Assembly (NCBI GenBank): GCA_034620365.1
Contig: JAQGEQ010000357.1
Span: 496,001-560,000 of the forward strand
Length of the DNA stretch: 64,000 nt
Direction: 5' to 3'
DNA from: Pegea sp. RAD2-039
Taxonomy: Eukaryota > Chordata > Thaliacea > Salpida > Salpidae
Both the position numbers and the translations under genes were made by a program. Position 1 is the first letter of the stretch. Each line of letters starts with the position of its first letter. The notes beneath the pieces are model-generated. The model made no database searches and was not told the DNA's origin. It saw only the letters and a list, made by a program, of their open reading frames with translations. Positions 58,181 to 64,000 of the stretch are shown piece by piece.

Positions 58181-61100
58181 CTAAGAAAAGAAACAGTTTT
58201 ATAGATAAAAGTTAAAAGACAGATTTTTAATCTAACTAACAGTTCAGATAACAAACGCTACAGGAATGATTTAGATGATTTCTTTTTGCTTGATATTTAT
58301 AGTTAAGTGACTTCAAACGAAAAATTTTCTGAAGTCTTTAGAAAATTTTATGAATCAGTTTTTTTATTATTGTGAAGAAGTGATGCAAAAAATAATAGCA
58401 AAGTTTTTATAGCTAAACAAAATAGTTAAAAATAATTTCTTTTTCATTCATGTAGTAGCTTATACGTTTTCATTTTATGTAATCGTTATATCAAACCATA
58501 AAATAAAAAATAATTTAATTAAATTGCTGAAAATTACATGGTAAGAAATATTTCTTGCTAATTACATGCTAAAAAGTAATCAACAAATTTTCTTATTTCG
58601 ATTTTGTTTCTCTATCTGACGGTTTAAAGCTAAAAGAGCAGAAAAAAGAAGTGTATTGACTAACCAACATCTGATTAAAGCTTCTCGCTCCAATTACAGT
58701 TTTTATCTGCTCTTAAAACACTCTTAGAAAATTTACAACCAAAATTAGAAAGGTCATAAATCCATGACAACTCAAAGACAAAACTAAGCTTAACACTGAG
58801 GTTTCATGTATATCTTAAGTAGCTTCTTATTAAATAACCAGTCAAGCATAGTTCTCAAGCTTATTAAACCATATCTGGCCATGAGCTTCAAATTGCAAAT
58901 AGAACTTTACATCTATCAACATAGACAAATTGTAACGAACCTTAAGTACTAATGAATGAAAGTTGAAACCTTTTTTAAATGTTTTTAAGCTGTGTTGTTG
59001 TCTTTCAAAATATTTAAAAGACGTCTTATTTTTACGACAAAAAAGTTACAATGAAATAAAAGTTTTTTTTTGTGAAGTAATATATCAACTGATTGCAAAT
59101 GAATTTTATTTAATGTATCAGATTATAAAGCTCAAATATTTAGCTAAGATTAGCTGCCAGTGTCTGGCACATACTGCTAAGATCCATTAAAAAATTTCAA
59201 ATTCCACAATTTTAAAACAGAAATCCTTTTAGCAAAAGAAAAAATTTCTCACTTAATTTTTTAACAAAAGTTCATTTGTAAAAAAACTCAATTTAAAGAT
59301 AAAATTTCTACTAAATAATCAAAACCGGTCTTCAAAAAATAAAAAATGAATTATTTAAGCTTAAAAAATTAAACAATTATTTCTGAAGCTGATAAAAACT
59401 GAAATCTATTCTGGGTTGTTTAGTTTTTGTTACAAACAAAAAATAATATTAAAATTATAAATAAACTAAAAATTGAAAACTAAGAATAGATTTTATCTGA
59501 AAATTTTCCATCTACAGAAGTTTTTTTCATCTTTTTAGGCCACATTCGTCAATTCAGAATAAATCTTATATCACATAAAAAATTTTTAAAGTATTTTTAT
59601 CAATATTTCGCCTTTTTTTTCGCTTTAAGGTTATTTTTTTACAGCCTCTCTCTCGTAACCAAATGTTTTTAACTTGAAAATGTTGCTTCATCTAGCTAAT
59701 TTCTGTCATTTATTAAACAGTGCTGCAACAAAATTTAGCAATTATCTTTAGAAAAGTAAATATTAAATCATAAATATAAAACGAAAACACAAAAAGCATT
59801 TTGTTTATTAAAAATGTACTACTGTTTATAACTTTTAATAACTTTACGCTAATTTTTTTAGTATCTTTAAATAATCTGCATTTTAAAAGTATCTTAATTA
59901 AGCTTACAAAACATATCTACTTGATTTGTTCTTACTCTCAATTCAATTAAACATATCTATGAAATGAGAAAATGCTAAAAATGTTTAACATGCGGTGAGG
60001 TTGCTGGTATGCAGAATTAAAACTTGACTATTAATCAGTCATTGAAATAAAAATATTTTGTTTAATTAGTCAGGAGATTCTATTTTAATATTTTAAGTAA
60101 AACAATTTTTAGTTTCTACCCAGTCTATCATTCTTTTTTACTTTTTTCTTCTAATTCTTCGTTTAAAATTAAAAATAATTATTGAACAATAATACCTTTG
60201 CAAGAATGTAATCTTCACAAACAAAAATACTTAAGCATACAGGGTTACTTTTCTTCACATTGTTACATTTATATCAATGAGTAAACTACAGAAAATAGTA
60301 AGACAGTCTTTGGATTGGCATACGGCCATTTATCTAATGTTCTCTTTTGCTGTACTCTTTATCATTTGGTTTATTTGAATTCCTAGATTTTCGAAACATC
60401 TCGCTTGTTTTCAATTAGAAGTTAGTTCATTTAATTTTTCTTCTTTGTTTGAATACAATTAAAAGTTGTTTTATTTTTCTCAAAGTCTATTAAATGGTAT
60501 AAAAGACTTAATCGTTAAATAAATATTGAGAGCAGGTAATTGTAGACAAATTTTAAAAATAACTAGATAAAACCACTTTAATTCCTTAAAAAAATACTGT
60601 GTAAAGAATTTAAACAATTTTTTCTAGAAGTTAAAGTATGGATTAGATACAAATTTTGAAAAGTTTGTGAGAGAGGGTTGAAAATTATTGAAATAGCTAA
60701 AAATAAGAAATTTTAAAACTTCAATTCTTGAATTATACTTTAGAAGATATTAAACGGAAATCAGACTATTTGCTTTTGACAAGTAAATCAACTTTACTTT
60801 ATCCCTAAATCTAATTAAATTAATCGAATTTTTTAGTCTTTTAGAACAGCATCTTGTTGTTTAAAAATATATTTTTAAAAGCTGAAGTTATTTTTGAAAT
60901 AATCAATTTATTCATGAATCGAAAGTTTATTTTTTCGGAATTTCTGTGAAAAAGACATCATTGTTAAAACAAAATGCTTTAGTTGTATTCTACTTGGCCT
61001 AAATTTCTTAAATAAACAAATGATTTGAAATTCTTTTAATGAAAAAAAGTAAAAATTGGCTTACTTTGATATATAACTCTCAAATTGTTTAACAATTTTT

Positions 61101-62640
61101 TTTTGAAAATATCTTTTTACACAAAGTTTGTCTTTAATAATGCTAATCACAAATTTTATTTCTATATTATATGTTTAAACAACTTGAAAGTATATTATTA
61201 ACTTGTTTAATATAAACAGTGGTTTAATTATTTTAAATATGTCAACAGAAACTTTATTAAATATTTTTATATTATCATTATTAAATATATTAATTTTATT
61301 TTTATTGTTAGTCGAGAGGCTTGTAGTTTGCGGTAAAATTCTCTAATAACTTCATAAGTTTATTTGCTCATATTATAAATAAGTCTATTGAAAATATTGA
61401 AAGTACTTTTTAACAAATCAATAAAGAAAGTAAATTTTTGAATTAAGGCAAATAAAAAAAATAATAAGTACAGAAGAATTTGAAAACTCTACTATTTTTA
61501 GAAACAACTTTATTCATATTTTATTATTAAAATCTGAAGTTTATTTCAAGAAATATTTAATAATTTGATTTTTAGGCAAACATAATTACATAACTAAAAA
61601 ACGAGACGGGTTACATAAAGACAAATGTGTTATTCGGAACACCTGTGTAGACAAATCGATAAAGTAAAACTGACATTGTGTTGATTTAGTCTACTCTACC
61701 CTGATTTAAAAATGATACAAGACTTTATTTAATTTTGACATTTTATAATTAATGGGACTTTTTGTCTGAAATAGAAACGCTAATTTAACTGGTCGTTTCT
61801 ACTAAAGCAATAAAAATATAATTTTTCATAGCTTGATATTTTGCTTAATCTTTGATTACTTTAAACTAAGATTGGATTCATCTTCATGCTATTTGAATCG
61901 TTATTTGATTCTGTGTCTAAAACAACTTCTATTTTTAGTAAACAATTTTACACTGACATTTGAAGAACGGTAAAGAATAAGAACTTTTAAAACAAACAAT
62001 TAGATGACTACTTTAGTTTTGAAGTAAAAAAAACAACTTTTTAACTAAAATAAAAAATAAAAATTATTTTCAAATAAATGACTCTGAAAATATGTTTATA
62101 AGAACTGGCAAGTATGGAATCAATAAATCATTTTAAGAAGTTGAGAAGATAAACTACGGAAATGAATTCACAGCTGCATCCGGACATTTAATAAGAAAAG
62201 CCATCGACAGTCCCTGAAGTCAATCCCTTGTGGGTCAACCATAAGAGAGAACTGATAAGGAAGAAGAAGACAAGAACTGATGTGAACCGACACCTTTGGG
62301 AAATCACTGTCCTATCGTTGATTACCAGGACATCACTAACAAAAGGTCAACATCTGGAGATACGTTGAAAAATCGATCAAAGAAAAAAGATGTCGAAGTA
62401 AATGATCAAATCCTTGTGAGCTGGGTTTCCTTTATGATATTATTAGACCTCTGGCTGCTATCATTACTTAATAACCTAATTGGACCGAAATTTCGAGTTT
62501 TCAGTTTGTATCTTTGCTAACAACATTTGAAAATCGTTCACTGACCACTAAAAACGATCTATCATATCCAAATAATCCAATATCCAATCAAAATAGTTTC
62601 AAGTTTTCCTGAATGCAAAGTGACCTGAAAAAGATCCTGA
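58181..62640. other. AT-rich region, probably intronic or intergenic
   Basis: Only one copy of a dispersed repeat (62150-62375) is recognisable. Small open frames near 58963-59190 and 62296-62520 show no family features; the second lies inside the repeat. Confidence 0.5.
62150..62375 (+). repeat. Dispersed repeat of unknown type (copy 2)
   Basis: Matches the 7880-8110 element in the same orientation: ACAGCTGCATC, ACAGTCCCTGAAGTC, ACCGACACC, TACCAGGACATCACTAAC, AAGGTCAACATCTGGAGA. The last blocks are better preserved here. Confidence 0.5.
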
Positions 62641-63860
62641 TTAGCTCCCTCTTGTGGCACTAAGATGCTTTCTTGAGCTTAACAAGCTAACCTGAGAGAG
62701 CTCTTGTGGTATTATAAGTGGGTTAGTTAGGACACTTTCATCTTGTTTCGATTCAACTTTTCTATGAATGATTACAATCTCACTCACAGTTTGATCGATA
62801 TTTAATGCGGGTCTTTCAGATGTTAATTCAATAGCATATCCTAGAAGAAGATCAAATAGAGATTGGAGTAATGATGAAGATCAAACTTACTATCAATTAT
62901 ACGAAGAGCCAATGCTTCAACTTTCATATTCTGTCAGTTTGAAAATAATTCAATTTTGAAGCAATTTTGAAACAGACGAATCTCACTTCATATTTATGAC
63001 TTCTGAGGTACAGAGTAAGAGCGATCCTTACAGCTAAAGACTTCCACATCTTCTTCTCAGTGTTAGGAAACTTTTCAAAGCATTCCAATAATGCTTCTTC
63101 AAAAACCGCCTGAATCCCAAATTCAGGATTCAGTATTTAAATCAAAGTGTTCTAAACCTTTACTGCAGTTTTGCAAACTGCTGTCAAGCTCCTCGTAGAC
63201 TTGATCAGGAATCTCAGCTCATCCAAGACAGTACCAGATGTCAACAGAGAACAGTTCTAACCTCTCAAATTACTTTACTTACATATCTTCGCTGCTAATG
63301 AGAATTGGATGATGATGTAAGTGACCCACGTGACCATCTAGATCACCAATCAGCTACAATAACATTGATTGAAGTCAAGTAGTGATGAGCAAGATAATTT
63401 ACTTGAACCATTCCGTTCGTAATGATGAAGATTCCATCACAAGCATCTCCATCTTGCAGTATTCGTTCGTTGAAGTCAAAGTTACGCGTTTGGGAGCGAG
63501 TCGAGAAGAATGACGTCATCTGTCGGTTACCTACAACAGCTGTGTGACGTCATAAGTGATGAAAAAGTAATGATTGACCTTTTATCCATGAGATGTGTTG
63601 GATCATGAGATCATGAGATCTTGGATGAAGATGTAGAGACAAGGAAGCTTCTTGTTTCATCTGCTTTTTAATTGCTCTGTGGAGCAAACTACTTTCATAC
63701 TCACTGAGTTTGCCCTCTGAGGATCAAAGATCATATCAGAAAGAGTCTGAATTTACTGAAGAGCTAACCGGATACGAGCTTGTTGACTTTTTGCCAGAGG
63801 TGGTTTAGGATTAGACGAATTGGATTTTTGGTGCTGACTCGTTTTGAATTTGTATTTGAT
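62641..63860 (-). CDS. Cyclic-nucleotide-binding protein, C-terminal part (SLC9C / sperm NHE-like)
   Basis: C-terminal exons of a larger minus-strand gene that continues beyond the window. Model: 63860-63757, about 63716-63579, 63530-63403, 63353-63330, 63256-63158, 63109-62987, 62930-62891, 62840-62641. The join between the first two exons is unresolved. A linker (SEYESSLLHRAIKKQMKQEA, then HISWIKG) precedes a cyclic-nucleotide-binding domain: FDFNERILQDGDACDGIFII then TNGMVQ, and SGTVLDELRFLIKSTRSLTA. The linker plus GIFII.NGMVQ pattern is most like sperm-type Na+/H+ exchangers, which combine a transporter, a voltage sensor and this domain; other CNBD proteins remain possible. The 24-nt exon 63353-63330 uses a GTGGGT donor and restores phase. 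The tail ends in SSRKHLSATRGS. Confidence 0.6.
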
Positions 63861-64000
63861 CTTTAAAAATATCATTTCAAATCTAATGACAAAAGATTAG
63901 TTGAGTGAAAAATTTATTCAAAAAATTCTAAAAATATATTTTTAATTTTAAATAAAAAATTAATTTCTTGAAATAAATCTTAATTAAAAGTAAATTAAAA

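Overview
The window is eukaryotic and reads as an AT-rich genome of an invertebrate bilaterian animal. Nearly all genes are split by GT-AG introns. The gene set is metazoan: a Toll-like receptor with a TIR domain, peroxidasin, an FABP with the classical four-exon structure, Link (hyaluronan-binding) modules, NPC2, alpha-1,3-fucosyltransferases and nuclear COX subunits. Repeats are tRNA-derived SINEs and 5'-truncated LINEs. I cannot name the species from sequence alone.

Layout. 438-1909 (+) is the 3' part of a Toll-like receptor (LRRs, transmembrane segment, TIR). 3203-3784 (+) is an unrecognised serine-rich 193-aa ORF. 3979-4486 holds a tRNA-headed SINE with a LINE-type ORF tail. 4987-5463 (-) is an intronless COX5B-like gene. 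5464-12220 is AT-rich, with one dead LINE fragment and one copy of a dispersed repeat. 12221-28969 (+) is a complete peroxidasin gene of about 34 exons, with two alternative or duplicated first exons. In its third LRR exon the coding sequence runs directly into a roughly 3.1-kb array of a 23-bp minisatellite. 28970-32814 holds repeats, including a 0.3-kb direct duplication.

32815-34406 (+) and 36922-35161 (-) are two GT10 fucosyltransferase genes arranged tail to tail. Their catalytic exons and introns are nearly identical, while their N-terminal stems differ. 41051-41506 (+) is an NPC2/ML-domain secreted protein. 43173-44193 (+) is a fatty-acid-binding protein. 46128-44892 (-) is COX6A. 51482-53970 (+) and 57622-54321 (-) are a second tail-to-tail pair of paralogues: secreted or signal-anchored proteins with a Link module followed by a GH18-like TIM-barrel-type region. 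58180-57948 (-) is an orphan terminal exon. 63860-62641 (-) is the C-terminal part of a cyclic-nucleotide-binding protein, most like the sperm-type Na+/H+ exchanger (SLC9C) family.

Themes. Several genes act at the cell surface or in extracellular matrix: peroxidasin, the Link/GH-like pair, the fucosyltransferases and the TLR. The strongest structural observations are the LRR exon overrun by the minisatellite, the two inverted gene pairs, and a strong excess of the palindrome TGACGTCA, often placed just inside the 5' splice sites of short peroxidasin introns. Exon borders were derived by hand from splice consensus, reading frame and protein homology. Family assignments rest on recalled family motifs; no database search was possible.
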